64,000 nucleotides of DNA, from positions 62,001 through 126,000 of the forward strand of contig NZ_BSSE01000020.1 in NCBI RefSeq assembly GCF_030268965.1, given 5' to 3'. Origin of the DNA: Microtetraspora sp. NBRC 16547 (GTDB lineage Bacteria; Actinomycetota; Actinomycetes; Streptosporangiales; Streptosporangiaceae). This document shows, piece by piece, positions 44,468-52,860 of the stretch (positions within the stretch are counted from its first letter, which is position 1; each line of letters starts with the position of its first letter). Under the pieces are notes generated by a model. That model did no database searches. It was not told where the DNA came from and was given only the letters and a program-made list of their open reading frames with translations. Position numbers and translations under genes: made by a program.

Positions 44468-44842
44468 TCACTTCAAGGGACCGGCGAAGACCACGATCTC
44501 GTCGATGTCCCCGGCGGGGGTCACGTGGACCACGTCCGTCCCGGACAGGATGATCTGACCGGCGGCGTCCTCGTAACACCAGCCGAAGCGCGCCCACTCG
44601 CTCGGTGCGTCCACCCCTGTCGTACGCACCATCCGGCTGGGTCCCGACGGGTGTCCCTGCACCACCTCGGTGATGAAGTCCTCGACCGCCTCGCGCCCGA
44701 CGCCGCGGCCCAGCGGGCCCCAGAAGACAACGTCGGCGGCGAGGGCCCGGCTCAGCAGCGTGGACCGCTGATCCGGATCGCTCGTGCCGGTCGCTGCGAT
44801 GAAGGCGTCGATGGCCTGAATGTGAAGAGTGTCATCCGTCAC
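44468..44842 (-). CDS. SnoaL/NTF2-like protein
   Basis: 124 residues from the GTG at 44842. The fold is suggested by HIQAIDAFIAATGTSDPDQRSTLLSRALAADVVFWGPLGR and the later beta-strands WARFGWCYEDAAGQIILSGTDVVHVTPAGDIDEIVVFAGP. Members of this superfamily are isomerases, cyclases or binding proteins; none can be chosen here. It stands alone. Confidence 0.72.
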   Translation of the reverse strand: MTDDTLHIQAIDAFIAATGTSDPDQRSTLLSRALAADVVFWGPLGRGVGREAVEDFITEVVQGHPSGPSRMVRTTGVDAPSEWARFGWCYEDAAGQIILSGTDVVHVTPAGDIDEIVVFAGPLK

Positions 44843-44906
44843 CCCGCGATCGTATTCATCGGACCCCGTGGTTCGAGCCGAACCCACCGGCGGCAGACGC
44901 ACCCAA

Positions 44907-45019
44907 TCAGATCCACACGGTCAGATCCACACCGCTGGAACCACACGGCCGGAACCACACCGCCGGAACCACGCGACCGGAACCACGCGACCGACCACGC
45001 GGCCGGAGACACGCGGCCC
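44907..45019. repeat. 14-15 bp tandem repeat array downstream of cobQ
   Basis: About seven imperfect units run in tandem, from CAGATCCACACGGT to GGAACCACGCGACC. They fill the gap between the NTF2-like gene start and the cobQ stop (both genes on the minus strand). Confidence 0.75.
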
Positions 45020-45021
45020 GA

Positions 45022-46539
45022 TCAGGCGCCGGGCGGCAGCGGGCGCAGGCCGTCCGGCGCGCCGCCCTCGATCAGCCGGACCAGCGCCGTGGTGTCCATG
45101 TGCTTCTCCACCAGGTCGCCGAGGGCGTCCAGCCGTGCCTCGCGTAGGGCGGAGAACGAGGTGTCCGGCGCGGGCGTGAAGTCCCGCCCGGCGACCGCCG
45201 CGACGTCGGCGAGGAAGGCGCGCCGGAAGCCGTCGTTCTCCAGCGCGCCGTGCCAGGTCGTCCCCCACACCGCGCCCAGGCGGCACCCGTCCAGGAACGC
45301 CTCCGCCCGGTGATCTCCGTTCCCAGCCGCTCCGGCCGAGACCGCGTCCACCGTCACCGTGCCGTGGTGGATCTCGTACGCGGACACGCGGCAGCCGTAC
45401 GCCTCACCCACCGGGCGCGCGAGGGTCTTGCCCTCCGCGAACTCGACCGACGCGGGAAGCAGGCCGAGCCCGTCCACGATCCCGGCGCCCGACTCCACGT
45501 CGTCCTTGATCGTGCGGCCCAGCATCTGGTAGCCGCCGCAGATGCCCAGCACCGGCCTCCCCCGCGCCGCCCGGTCCCGTACGGCCTCCGCCAGGCCGGC
45601 GGACCGCAGCCAGGCGAGGTCGGAGACGGTGGCCCGGGAACCGGGCAGGACCACGAGGTCGGCGTCGTCCAGCTCGGCGGCCGAGGTCACGAAGCGGACC
45701 ACCACCCCCGGCTCGCTCGCCAGCGCGTCCACATCGGTGAAGTTGGAGATTCGCGGCAGCCTCACGACGGCCACCCGCAGGGTGCGCCCGCCCGGCGCGG
45801 CCACCGGCGGCCGGTTGTCCAGGGCGAGCGAGTCCTCGACGTCCATCCACAGCCCGTCCAGCCACGGGAGCACGCCGTAGACCGCGCGGCCGGTCAGGTC
45901 GCGGAGCATGTCGAGCCCCGGCTCCAGCAGCTCGGGCGCTCCTCTGAACTTGTTGACCACGAACCCCGCGACGAGCGCCTGGTCGGCGGCGTCGAGCAGG
46001 GCGAGCGTGCCGTACATGGAGGCGAAGACGCCGCCTCTGTCGATGTCCCCGACGACGATGACGGGCAGCCGGGCCGCCTGGGCCAAGCCCATGTTGGCGA
46101 TGTCGCCCCGGCGCAGGTTGATCTCGGCGGGGCTGCCCGCGCCCTCGCAGACCACCACGTCGTACCGGGATCGCAGCCGGTCGAGCGCCTCGACCGCGAC
46201 GGCGCGCAGCCGGTCCTTCAGCGCGCCGTATTCCATCGCGTCCACGTCGGTCAGGGGGCGGCCGAGCACGACGACCTGGCTGCGCCGGTCGCTGCCCGGT
46301 TTGAGGAGGATCGGGTTCATGTCGGCGGACGGCTCCAGGCCGCACGCCGCCGCCTGCACCGCCTGCGCCCGGCCGATCTCGGCGCCGTCGCCGGTGACGA
46401 ACGAGTTGAGCGACATGTTCTGCGCCTTGAACGGCGCCACCCGGACGCCCCGCCTGGCCAGCCAGCGGCAGATCCCGGCCGTGACGACGCTCTTCCCCGC
46501 GTCCGAGGTGGTCCCGGCGACCAGCAACGCGCCCTTCAA
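45022..46539 (-). CDS. cobQ: Cobyric acid synthase CobQ/CbiP
   Basis: 505 residues. N-terminal dethiobiotin-synthase-like ATPase: [31 protein letters not shown] and [17 protein letters not shown]-terminal glutaminase: [41 protein letters not shown] with the nucleophile Cys in GICGGYQ, and [15 protein letters not shown] with the catalytic His. It amidates four side chains of adenosylcobyrinic a,c-diamide in cobalamin synthesis, one step before CobD, whose gene is at 10.5 kb. Confidence 0.95.
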   Translation of the reverse strand: MKGALLVAGTTSDAGKSVVTAGICRWLARRGVRVAPFKAQNMSLNSFVTGDGAEIGRAQAVQAAACGLEPSADMNPILLKPGSDRRSQVVVLGRPLTDVDAMEYGALKDRLRAVAVEALDRLRSRYDVVVCEGAGSPAEINLRRGDIANMGLAQAARLPVIVVGDIDRGGVFASMYGTLALLDAADQALVAGFVVNKFRGAPELLEPGLDMLRDLTGRAVYGVLPWLDGLWMDVEDSLALDNRPPVAAPGGRTLRVAVVRLPRISNFTDVDALASEPGVVVRFVTSAAELDDADLVVLPGSRATVSDLAWLRSAGLAEAVRDRAARGRPVLGICGGYQMLGRTIKDDVESGAGIVDGLGLLPASVEFAEGKTLARPVGEAYGCRVSAYEIHHGTVTVDAVSAGAAGNGDHRAEAFLDGCRLGAVWGTTWHGALENDGFRRAFLADVAAVAGRDFTPAPDTSFSALREARLDALGDLVEKHMDTTALVRLIEGGAPDGLRPLPPGA

Positions 46540-46660
46540 CCCGTCCTCCTCCTGATCGGAAGCTGCTCACGCTATCGCCCGGCGGTTACGTCCCCGCCGG
46601 GCGCTCTCCACCTCGCCACGCGGGGTCCGTGCCCGGCGGTCCCGGGCGTCCCGGTGAGCG

Positions 46661-47269
46661 TCAGCGCCAGACGGCGTTCTTCAGGATGGTGGGCAGGCCC
46701 GGCGTGCCCCACTGGTCGACGATCAGGACCCGCTCCTTCGGCAGATACCACTCGCGCTGGTTGAACGTGGACTTCTGCTCTCCGTTGTCGTAGCGCACGC
46801 AGCGGCCGGGCCACACGCGGTATTGCGCCCTGTGGCCCACGCCGACGGCACGGTAGCCGACCGCGATCGCCTTGCCGAGGACCTGCCCGAGGGAGGGGTC
46901 GGTCGCGCACTGCGCGACGTCCACCGCGGGGTAGAACGGCCCCTTGTTGGGGTTGTACGGCTGGAAGCCCTCACCGCCGGTCTTGATGGCCTGCTGCCCC
47001 ATCACCCAGAAACTGCGGCACTTGGGCTCGAAGTAGTGGCTCTTCGGGCGCGCGCAGGCGCCGGTCACCACGCGGATCTGGTCGCCGCCGCCGTACACGT
47101 GCCACGAGCTCGGCAGCTCCAGGGTCAGCCCGCCGCGCAGGCTCAACGGCGTCGTGGCGGTGGAGGAAGAAGCAGATAAAGCGGAAGAAGTGGACGCGGA
47201 CGCGGGGGCCTGAACCACCGAAACGGCGACTCCGGCCACAGCGGCCAACGTGATCATTTTGCGCATCAT
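46661..47269 (-). CDS. Secreted protein of unknown function
   Basis: 202 residues from the ATG at 47269. A Sec signal MMRKMITLAAVAGVAVSVVQAPASAS is followed by a Ser/Ala/Thr-rich linker (residues 26-42). The mature part has four Cys that could form two disulfides (GACARPKSHYFEPKCRSFW, VAQCATDPS, PGRCVRYDN). No family recognised. A longer start at 47329 would bury the signal sequence. It lies just outside the left inverted repeat of the composite element. Confidence 0.65.
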   Translation of the reverse strand: MMRKMITLAAVAGVAVSVVQAPASASTSSALSASSSTATTPLSLRGGLTLELPSSWHVYGGGDQIRVVTGACARPKSHYFEPKCRSFWVMGQQAIKTGGEGFQPYNPNKGPFYPAVDVAQCATDPSLGQVLGKAIAVGYRAVGVGHRAQYRVWPGRCVRYDNGEQKSTFNQREWYLPKERVLIVDQWGTPGLPTILKNAVWR

Positions 47270-47336
47270 GGCGGTGATCGTATCGATCTTGGCACACTGC
47301 AGAGACATGGCAATATCGCCGCCTTCCACCCTTCCG

Positions 47337-47347
47337 TCCCGCCTCAG
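47337..47347 (+). repeat. Left copy of 11-bp direct repeat flanking the composite element
   Basis: TCCCGCCTCAG occurs here and again at 52729-52739, immediately outside the right end. The left copy overlaps the first five bases of the inverted repeat, so it may not be a simple target-site duplication. Confidence 0.5.
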
Positions 47348-47371
47348 AGGGTGGTTCGTGAGTTGATGCCC
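47343..47371 (+). repeat. Left terminal inverted repeat of the composite element
   Basis: Begins CTCAGAGGGTGGTTCGTGAG and ends GATGCCC. It agrees at 23 of 29 positions with the reverse complement of 52699-52727. The stop codon of the adjoining minus-strand frame lies inside it. Confidence 0.7.
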
Positions 47372-48090
47372 CTTTCGTCGTTGGGGTTGGAAGAGGCGGG
47401 CTGGTCAGGCGGTCGGCTGCTGGGCGACGGGCGCGGCTGAGTGAACAAGCCCGGCTCGGTCTCGACGAGGATGCCGCGGCTGACCAAGCGTTTGAGCTTG
47501 GAGCGGATGTTCTCGGTGTTCTTCGACACGATGGGCAGGTCCAGGGCCTGGCACAGGTCGCGAGCGCGCAAAGGTCGGTCGACGTCGGCGAAGACGGTCA
47601 AAATCTGCTGGTAGGCGGAGTGGTCGGGCATCGAGGGAGGTGGCGTGGCCGGCTCGGTGTCGTCTTCGGCGAGCGAGACGAGGGTCTTGCGGGTGATCCG
47701 CAGATGGTCGATCGCCTGGTCGAGTTCGTGCAGCCTCGCGGTGAGTTCGTCGATCCGGGCGCGCGTGTGTTCAGCCTCGCAGGTCAGGGCAGCCTCGCGT
47801 GCGTCGATCTTGTCCAGCAGGGCGATCCCGGCGGTGTTCTCGTGCGCTGAGGCTGCCAGCGCCACCACCGCGATGACCAGGCCCAGCACGTCCACGGCCA
47901 GGCCGCGCTTGCGTCCGGGCACTTTCTTACCCGCGTCCCGGCCCGTCGTGCCCGACGGCACCCCGGCCGCCGCGTGCACGCTTTGGGTGTCCAGCACCAC
48001 CAGGCTCGGATCGGCTAATCGCCGGTGTTTCTCCCGTGTCTGCCAGCGCAGCAGGTCGTGGATCGTCTGGTCGGTGCTGTCATCGCAGGC
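47344..48090 (-). pseudogene. IS5-family transposase middle fragment fused to coiled-coil/winged-helix segment
   Basis: From about 48090 the minus strand reads DDSTDQTIHDLLRWQTREKH, then LVVLDTQSVHAAAGVPSGTTG and KKVPGRKRGLAVDVLGLVIA, an IS5 DDE transposase core with the first catalytic Asp (LDTQSV). The N terminus and the C-terminal catalytic part are missing. After AGIALLDKI (about 47811) the frame continues into a different protein: a coiled coil (ALTCEAEHTRARIDELTARL) and a winged-helix-like part (LCQALDLPIVSKNTENIRSK). I recall similar coiled-coil/winged-helix proteins beside other actinobacterial insertion sequences. An open frame of 218 codons survives from 48000. A functional product is doubtful. 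Confidence 0.65.
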
Positions 48091-48114
48091 GCCGATCCTC
48101 GACCGCGCACAACG

Positions 48115-48792
48115 TCACTCGACCGGATGCTGCCCGAGTCCGCGGTCGCGGGCGCGCGCGACGAGCGCCGCACGGTCGCGCGCCTGGAGCTTGGCGAGGA
48201 TGGCGGCGACGTGGTTGCGCACGGTCTTCTCGGAGAGGATGAGCCTGGCCGCGATCTCGTGGTTGCCGAGCCCCGCCGCCACGAGGCCGAGCACCTCGTG
48301 CTCGCGATCGGTGAGCTCTGGGAAGACCTTGCCCGCGGCGGTGAGCGGCCGTGTCGCGTACGCGGCGATCCGGCGGCCGACCTCTCCGCCGAATACGGTG
48401 CCGCCAGCGGCGACCACGAGGACGGCGCGGGTGATCTCCTCGCGCTCCGCGCCCTTGAGCAGGTAGCCGCGGGCGCCGGCGCGGACCGCGGCGAGCAGCC
48501 GCTCGTCGTCGGCGTGCATCGTCAGCACGAGCACCCCGAGGTCGGGGAAGCGGGCGGTCAGCATGGCGAGGGCACTGAGCCCGTCGACCCCGGGCATCTC
48601 AAGGTCGGTGAGCGCGACCTCGGGCGACAGTTCCTCCACGAGACGGACCAGCTCCGCGCCGTCAGCGGCCTCGCCGACGACTTCGACGTCGGGTGAGGAG
48701 GCCAGCGCCGCGCGCAGGCCGAAGCGGAACATCGGGTGGTCGTCGGCGACGACCAGACGCACGGGGGCGGATGCATCGACCGACGCGCTCAT
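48115..48792 (-). CDS. NarL/FixJ-type response regulator
   Basis: 225 residues. Receiver domain: VRLVVADDHPMFRFGLRAAL with acidic pair, phosphorylation site Asp63 in LTDLEMPGVDG, and Lys in GARGYLLKGAERE. Output domain: FPELTDREHEVLGLVAAGLGNHEIAARLILSEKTVRNHVAAILAKL. The ATG overlaps the sensor-kinase stop. The gene ends only about 25 bp from the broken transposase fragment, so it marks the left edge of the cargo. Confidence 0.92.
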   Translation of the reverse strand: MSASVDASAPVRLVVADDHPMFRFGLRAALASSPDVEVVGEAADGAELVRLVEELSPEVALTDLEMPGVDGLSALAMLTARFPDLGVLVLTMHADDERLLAAVRAGARGYLLKGAEREEITRAVLVVAAGGTVFGGEVGRRIAAYATRPLTAAGKVFPELTDREHEVLGLVAAGLGNHEIAARLILSEKTVRNHVAAILAKLQARDRAALVARARDRGLGQHPVE

Positions 48793-50564
48793 GCGATCCG
48801 CACCGCCGTCGGCACCCTCAGCGTCACCGTGGTGCCCGCGTCCGACGAGCTGATCGCGACCTCGCCGCCGAGCTCGCGGGCACGTGCCCGCATCGAGGCC
48901 AGGCCGATCCCGCCGCGCGGCGGCTGGGACGGGTCGAATCCTGCGCCATCGTCGCGCACGTCGATAACGAGGTTGTCGCCCTCATCGCCTCGCACGCACA
49001 CGTCGAGTTGCGTGGCGTCGGCGTGGCGGACGGCGTTGGTCACCGCCTCGGCCACGACCCGGTAGGCCGTCTGCTCCACCCTCGGCGGCAGCGCGGGCAG
49101 CGGACCGACCTCCACGCTGACCGGCAGGGTCGCGGCCACCGAGACGACCCCGCGCCGGATCGCCTCGGCGAAGCCGCGCTCCTCGAGCGCCGCCGGCTGC
49201 AGGTCGTCGAGGATGCGACGCACCTCCGACACGGTCCCGGCCACCTCGGCTCGGAGCACCCCGGTGATCTGCAGCGCGGTCGTCGCACTGGACGCCCGGA
49301 TCGCGTCCTCCAGTCCGGCAAGCCCCAGTCCCATCCCCGTCAGGGCGGGCCCGAGCCCGTCGTGCAGCTCGTGGCGGAGCCGTTCGCGCTCCCGCCTGCG
49401 GGCGTCCATCGCGGCATCCCGCTGCGCTTCCAGCTGTTCGGCCAGGCCCCGCGCGTGGAGCACGGCGGCCACCTGCGCGGCCAGCGCGGCGAGCATCCGT
49501 TCCTCGCGCCGTGCGAACCCCTCCTCCGGCCATCTCGGCGCGACCTCTAGCACGCCGAGTGGCATGTCGCCGACCGCCAGGGTGGCGCTGAACGCCGTGG
49601 CGGGAAGCTCGGCGCCGGGCTGCAGGTCGCCGCTGCACGCGATCACTGATCGGGAGGCGTCGCGGATCCGGGCGCCGGGGGCGCCGACCGACCGCCGCAC
49701 GGCGGCGAGTACCGCGGTGAGCAGTTCACCGTCGGTGTCGGCCGGCGCGCCGACGTGCGTGCCGATCTCGGCTACGATCCGCACCGGATCCGCCCGTGGT
49801 GACGCGTCGATGCCCAGCAGGCGATAGCGCAGCACCGCGATCGCGATCGCCGCCGGCAGCAGGTACAGGCTCGTGACCTGGGCGACCTGGGCGACCAGGC
49901 TCTCGCCGAGCAAGTTCACCACGATGATGAGGATGACGCTGCCGAGCAGCCACGCGAGCTGCTGGCGTCGCGGCGCGGCCGACCTGGCCAACCTGACGAT
50001 CGCGAGCACCCAGATCGTCGCCGTACCGGCCAGGTACACGACGAAAGACACCGCGCCGAGCGGTCCGTCCGACGGCTGCCCCGCGAGCCAGTGCAACTGG
50101 ATGAGCACCGCGCCGAGGGCGACGACGCCCACCGGCCACCACCAGGTACGTCCGGGCGGGCGCCCGGTGGGGAAGAACGCGGGCAGCGTGCCCAGCATCG
50201 CCATGATGCTCCATCCGCCGACCAGGGTGAGGACCAGCCCGGGAGCGCGTGCCATCCAGTCGCCCGCGGCCGCTGCGGGGCCGAGCCATCCGGCCGCGGC
50301 GAACGCCTCCTCGGTCAGCGAGAGCTGGGTCATGGTCCCGACGACGAGGAGGAGCCAGCCGATCGCGTTGGCGGGGCGGAGCCAGGCGAGGAGCGCACCG
50401 GCGACGGACCATCCGACACCGACCAGCGTGCCGGCCAGCGCGAGCGTGAGGGGGAGCCGTGCGCCGTAGGCGGCCGCGGCGAACCCCTCGGCCGCCGCGC
50501 CCGCCAGGCCGGCCACGCCGACGAGCACGGCGACTGCACCGACAGCGGCTCTCGGGACCCACAT
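48789..50564 (-). CDS. Sensor histidine kinase (HisKA_3/DesK-NarX class)
   Basis: 591 residues from the ATG at 50564 (MWVPRAAVGAVAVLVGVAG). About nine membrane segments occupy residues 1-260. A GAF-like domain (about 270-390) follows. The dimerisation helix reads RERERLRHELHDGLGPALTGMGL, with probable phospho-His401, and the ATPase part has VVAEAVTNAVRHADAT (N box) and DDGAGFD, GGIGLASMRAR (G boxes). It phosphorylates the regulator encoded next to it. The signal is unknown; the many membrane segments suggest sensing at or in the membrane. A longer in-frame reading upstream (to 51578) is antisense to another gene and rejected. Confidence 0.9.
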   Translation of the reverse strand: MWVPRAAVGAVAVLVGVAGLAGAAAEGFAAAAYGARLPLTLALAGTLVGVGWSVAGALLAWLRPANAIGWLLLVVGTMTQLSLTEEAFAAAGWLGPAAAAGDWMARAPGLVLTLVGGWSIMAMLGTLPAFFPTGRPPGRTWWWPVGVVALGAVLIQLHWLAGQPSDGPLGAVSFVVYLAGTATIWVLAIVRLARSAAPRRQQLAWLLGSVILIIVVNLLGESLVAQVAQVTSLYLLPAAIAIAVLRYRLLGIDASPRADPVRIVAEIGTHVGAPADTDGELLTAVLAAVRRSVGAPGARIRDASRSVIACSGDLQPGAELPATAFSATLAVGDMPLGVLEVAPRWPEEGFARREERMLAALAAQVAAVLHARGLAEQLEAQRDAAMDARRRERERLRHELHDGLGPALTGMGLGLAGLEDAIRASSATTALQITGVLRAEVAGTVSEVRRILDDLQPAALEERGFAEAIRRGVVSVAATLPVSVEVGPLPALPPRVEQTAYRVVAEAVTNAVRHADATQLDVCVRGDEGDNLVIDVRDDGAGFDPSQPPRGGIGLASMRARARELGGEVAISSSDAGTTVTLRVPTAVRIA

Positions 50565-50733
50565 GGGATCAGTCTGGAGCCCGCGCGCCCGAGACGCCAC
50601 GGGCCAGCGTCCCGTTCGGCCGGGCACATCGCCCGAGTCGACGGGTTCCCTCGCCCTGTCCCGGGGCGCCCCCGCGCCGCGACGCTGGTCGAGCACGACC
50701 CAGTCCACCAGTTCATGATCCGAAGGAGATCCC

Positions 50734-51489
50734 ATGTCCCTGTCCGCCGAAGCGTTTCCGTCCGCGCCCGCGTCACCCACGCGAGTCCGTCGCCACATCG
50801 CGTTCCGCATCATCGTCGCCGCGATCGCGCTGCTGCTCATCGTCGGATTCAACGTGTGGCTGTCGATCCTCACGCCGTGGGTGAGCTTCGCCGACACCAC
50901 AGACCACGGCTGGACCCGCACGCCGGAACTGCACCGGACGGCCGACACCGTGAGCGCCGCGGTCATGGGCGCGGTCGGCGCCGCGGGCATCGTCCTCGCC
51001 GTACTGCCGCGCCGGCGGTCGGCGCTCACCGCCTGGTTCGTCGCGATGGTCGCGGCGATGGGCATCACCAGCGTGGTCTCGTCGGTCATCCAGGGTCGCG
51101 ACCTCGTCGGCGCCGCGATCTTCGCGGTCGGATGGCTCGCGCTGCTCGTAGTGCCGACCGTGCTCCTCGCGCCCGACCGCCGCAGCCTGCCCGCAGGCGG
51201 TGTCGCGTCGGAGGACCGACCGCGCGGGCTGCTCCTCGCGGCGCTCTGGGCGCTCGTCGTCGCGGGAGCCCTCATCGCGGTCGGCGCGATCGTCTGGCGG
51301 CTCGCCGGCGGCATCATCGAGAACCCGCGCGAGGACGACGTCATCGGCTTCGTGCTGCTCGGCCTCGCGTTCGCGCTCGGCGGGGCGCAGTGCCTCCGCG
51401 CCCGCGAGAGCTGGCGCACGCTCGCGATCACCCTGGCCGCGGTGACGGCGTATACCGTCGTGGCAGGGGTGTCGCTCGCGCTCGGCTGA
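50734..51489 (+). CDS. Four- to six-pass membrane protein in the cargo
   Basis: 251 residues, ATG at 50734, with AAGGAG 6 bases upstream. Hydrophobic segments at about 22-45, 75-90, 100-118, 125-145, 165-190 and 210-250. No motif recognised. It is divergent from the sensor kinase with 169 bp between the starts, a common arrangement for a two-component system and its target. It could therefore be the regulated membrane protein. The large palindrome after it may be its terminator. Confidence 0.72.
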   Translation: MSLSAEAFPSAPASPTRVRRHIAFRIIVAAIALLLIVGFNVWLSILTPWVSFADTTDHGWTRTPELHRTADTVSAAVMGAVGAAGIVLAVLPRRRSALTAWFVAMVAAMGITSVVSSVIQGRDLVGAAIFAVGWLALLVVPTVLLAPDRRSLPAGGVASEDRPRGLLLAALWALVVAGALIAVGAIVWRLAGGIIENPREDDVIGFVLLGLAFALGGAQCLRARESWRTLAITLAAVTAYTVVAGVSLALG

Positions 51490-51499
51490 CGCGCTGCGT

Positions 51500-51574
51500 G
51501 GGTCGAGTAGCGCCGCAGGCGCGTATCGAAACGGCTGGGTCTCGAGACGCGGCGCACGCGCAGCTCCTCGACCC
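51500..51574. repeat. Large imperfect palindrome of Microbacteriaceae-like type
   Basis: The left arm GGGTCGAGTAGCGC... and the right arm ...AGCTCCTCGACCC form an imperfect 75-bp palindrome containing GCGTATCGAAAC and GTCTCGAGACGCG. From memory, intergenic repeats with TCGAGTAGCG, GTATCGAAAC and TCTCGAGACGCG are very common in Microbacteriaceae genomes and not in Streptosporangiales. It follows the membrane-protein stop by 11 bp and could act as terminator between convergent genes. Confidence 0.6.
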
Positions 51575-51596
51575 GCACAGGCCGAGTTCGGGGGGC

Positions 51597-51760
51597 TCAG
51601 GAACCCGGCGCCATCGCGCTGATCAGTTCGTATGCGACGTGACTCGCCGCGACCGCGGCAAGCTGGCGCGCGCGTACCGCCCCCCTCACGACCGCTGCGA
51701 GCGGACGGCCGAGGCGCCGAAGAGCGCTGCGGACGCAGAGGGTCCCCCGGGCCGCCCCAG
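51597..51760 (-). pseudogene. Possible C-terminal gene remnant
   Basis: A minus-strand frame ending at the stop 51597-51599 reads GRPLAAVVRGAVRARQLAAV and then AASHVAYELISAMAPGS. It has the codon bias of a real gene but no start or recognisable domain. It would be the tail of a gene convergent with the membrane protein, cut when the cargo was captured. From here to about 52100 I see no intact gene. Confidence 0.3.
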
Positions 51761-52115
51761 GAGCAGTACCCGGACCAGGCGCGCCCGGAATGACGATTAT
51801 TGGTCACCACCAGCCTCGCAGCAGCGCGCACCGTGCATTACATTCGCGCCTTGGTGTTGCGCCTGCGGGCCAAACGGCAGATCCCGCATAGGCCATGAGG
51901 TCTCGCCCGGGGGCGTGGCAGCGACGCGGGAGCGGCGCTCGGCGGATGGGAGTTCGTGTCGGAGGCCCGAGTTGAACCCCAACTACATGATCAGAATGGC
52001 CGCTGACCTGCAGTTGTGCTGACCGTTAGCTCCCATGTCCGCAGTGCCCATTCGGCACCGGCCACAGCCCGCCGAATGAGGCAGGCGACCTGCTCGCCCG
52101 GGCGGACGCTCGCCG

Positions 52116-52205
52116 CTGGAATGCGACACAACAGTGGGTGATCTCCGCAACGACCGCTCACCCGGCGCTGGTCAGCGAGAAAGACTTCCTCGCCGCGCAA
52201 CAGCC
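52116..52205 (+). pseudogene. Serine recombinase fragment
   Basis: Thirty codons read RWNATQQWVISATTAHPALV followed by SEKDFLAAQQ. This matches the segment of large serine recombinases (W-V-x-S-x-x-x-HPALVSExDFxAAQ) just before the zinc-ribbon domain. Nothing recognisable continues on either side, so it is a relic of a second mobile element inside the cargo. Confidence 0.55.
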
Positions 52206-52394
52206 CTGCCCGGGCCATCAATCCGGACCGCCTTCAGACGGCCGAGCAAGCCTCGACCAGTCCCGCACCACCGGGCGGCTTCCGGTGTTCGACGCCAGCG
52301 ACCGGCGCGAAACCCGGTAGGCCGTCACGACCGACCGGATGGATGATCGACCGGTGACGGATCCGGCCGCTTTCACGATCGCCGACAAACTTGT

Positions 52395-52623
52395 GAAGTA
52401 GTAGTAGCACCGCGCTGCGGGGCGGCAGGTCGTGGGGCAGGTAGTCCCACTGGCAGCCGGTCCGGCTCTGGTAGAGGATCGCGTTGACGATCTCTCGCAT
52501 CTCGTAGCTGCCCTGGTGGCCGCTGACCGAGGGGTGCGCGGCCTTCCATGCGGTGATCACGGGCTCGATCAGGGCACACCGTTCGTCGGATAAGTCGCTC
52601 GGGTACGGTTTGCGCTCACTCAC
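52395..52623 (-). pseudogene. IS5-family transposase N-terminal fragment
   Basis: From the GTG at 52623: VSERKPYPSDLSDERCALIE, then YEMREIVNAILYQSRTGCQW and DYLPHDLPPRSAV, the DUF4096-type N terminus of IS5 transposases. An extra base at 52407 shifts the frame; corrected, it reads on to YYYF and then homology stops at about 52395. The expected continuation (around DDxTDQTIHDLLRW) is found 4.3 kb away at about 48090. Confidence 0.75.
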
Positions 52624-52698
52624 GTCGCCATCCCAGCACACCCAAGTCCGCCGACCGGCCGTAACGCTACAAATTCACACGATCACACTACGCAATCC

Positions 52699-52727
52699 GG
52701 GCATTCACTCGCGAAACGCCCTCTCAG
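52699..52727 (-). repeat. Right terminal inverted repeat of the composite element
   Basis: On the minus strand it begins CTGAGAGGGCGTTTCGCGAG and ends GAATGCCC, pairing with 47343-47371 at 23 of 29 positions. GAGGGCGTTTC-type ends are familiar from IS5-group elements. It lies about 76 bp upstream of the transposase start. Confidence 0.7.
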
Positions 52728-52860
52728 ATCCCGCCTCAGTCGGGTCCGCCTCGGTGCCCGTCGCGAACGCACCCACGGTCCGGCGGGCAGCACGGCACCG
52801 CTAGACGGCACGGGCCCGCCGGGCAGCACGGCACCGGCGGGCACGGCGCCGGCGGGCCGA

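Larger units (their letters stand above)
47343..52727. mobile_element. Composite IS5-like element with captured cargo (two-component system)
   Basis: 29-bp imperfect inverted repeats (23 of 29 identical) bound a 5.4-kb segment. Inside, on the minus strand, are an IS5-family transposase N-terminal piece (52623-52395), a cargo of about 4.3 kb, a transposase middle piece (about 48090-47811) and a coiled-coil/winged-helix segment running into the left repeat. The two transposase pieces join almost without loss at the same point of the protein, so an intact ancestor was interrupted. Cargo: response regulator, sensor kinase, membrane protein, a fragment of another gene and a serine-recombinase relic. 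The element is probably immobile now. Confidence 0.65.

Noticed and set aside
48789-51578. 929-codon reading of the sensor kinase
   Set aside because: The extra 337 codons are antisense to the membrane-protein gene 50734-51489 and have no kinase-like sequence; the ATG at 50564 gives a normal kinase.
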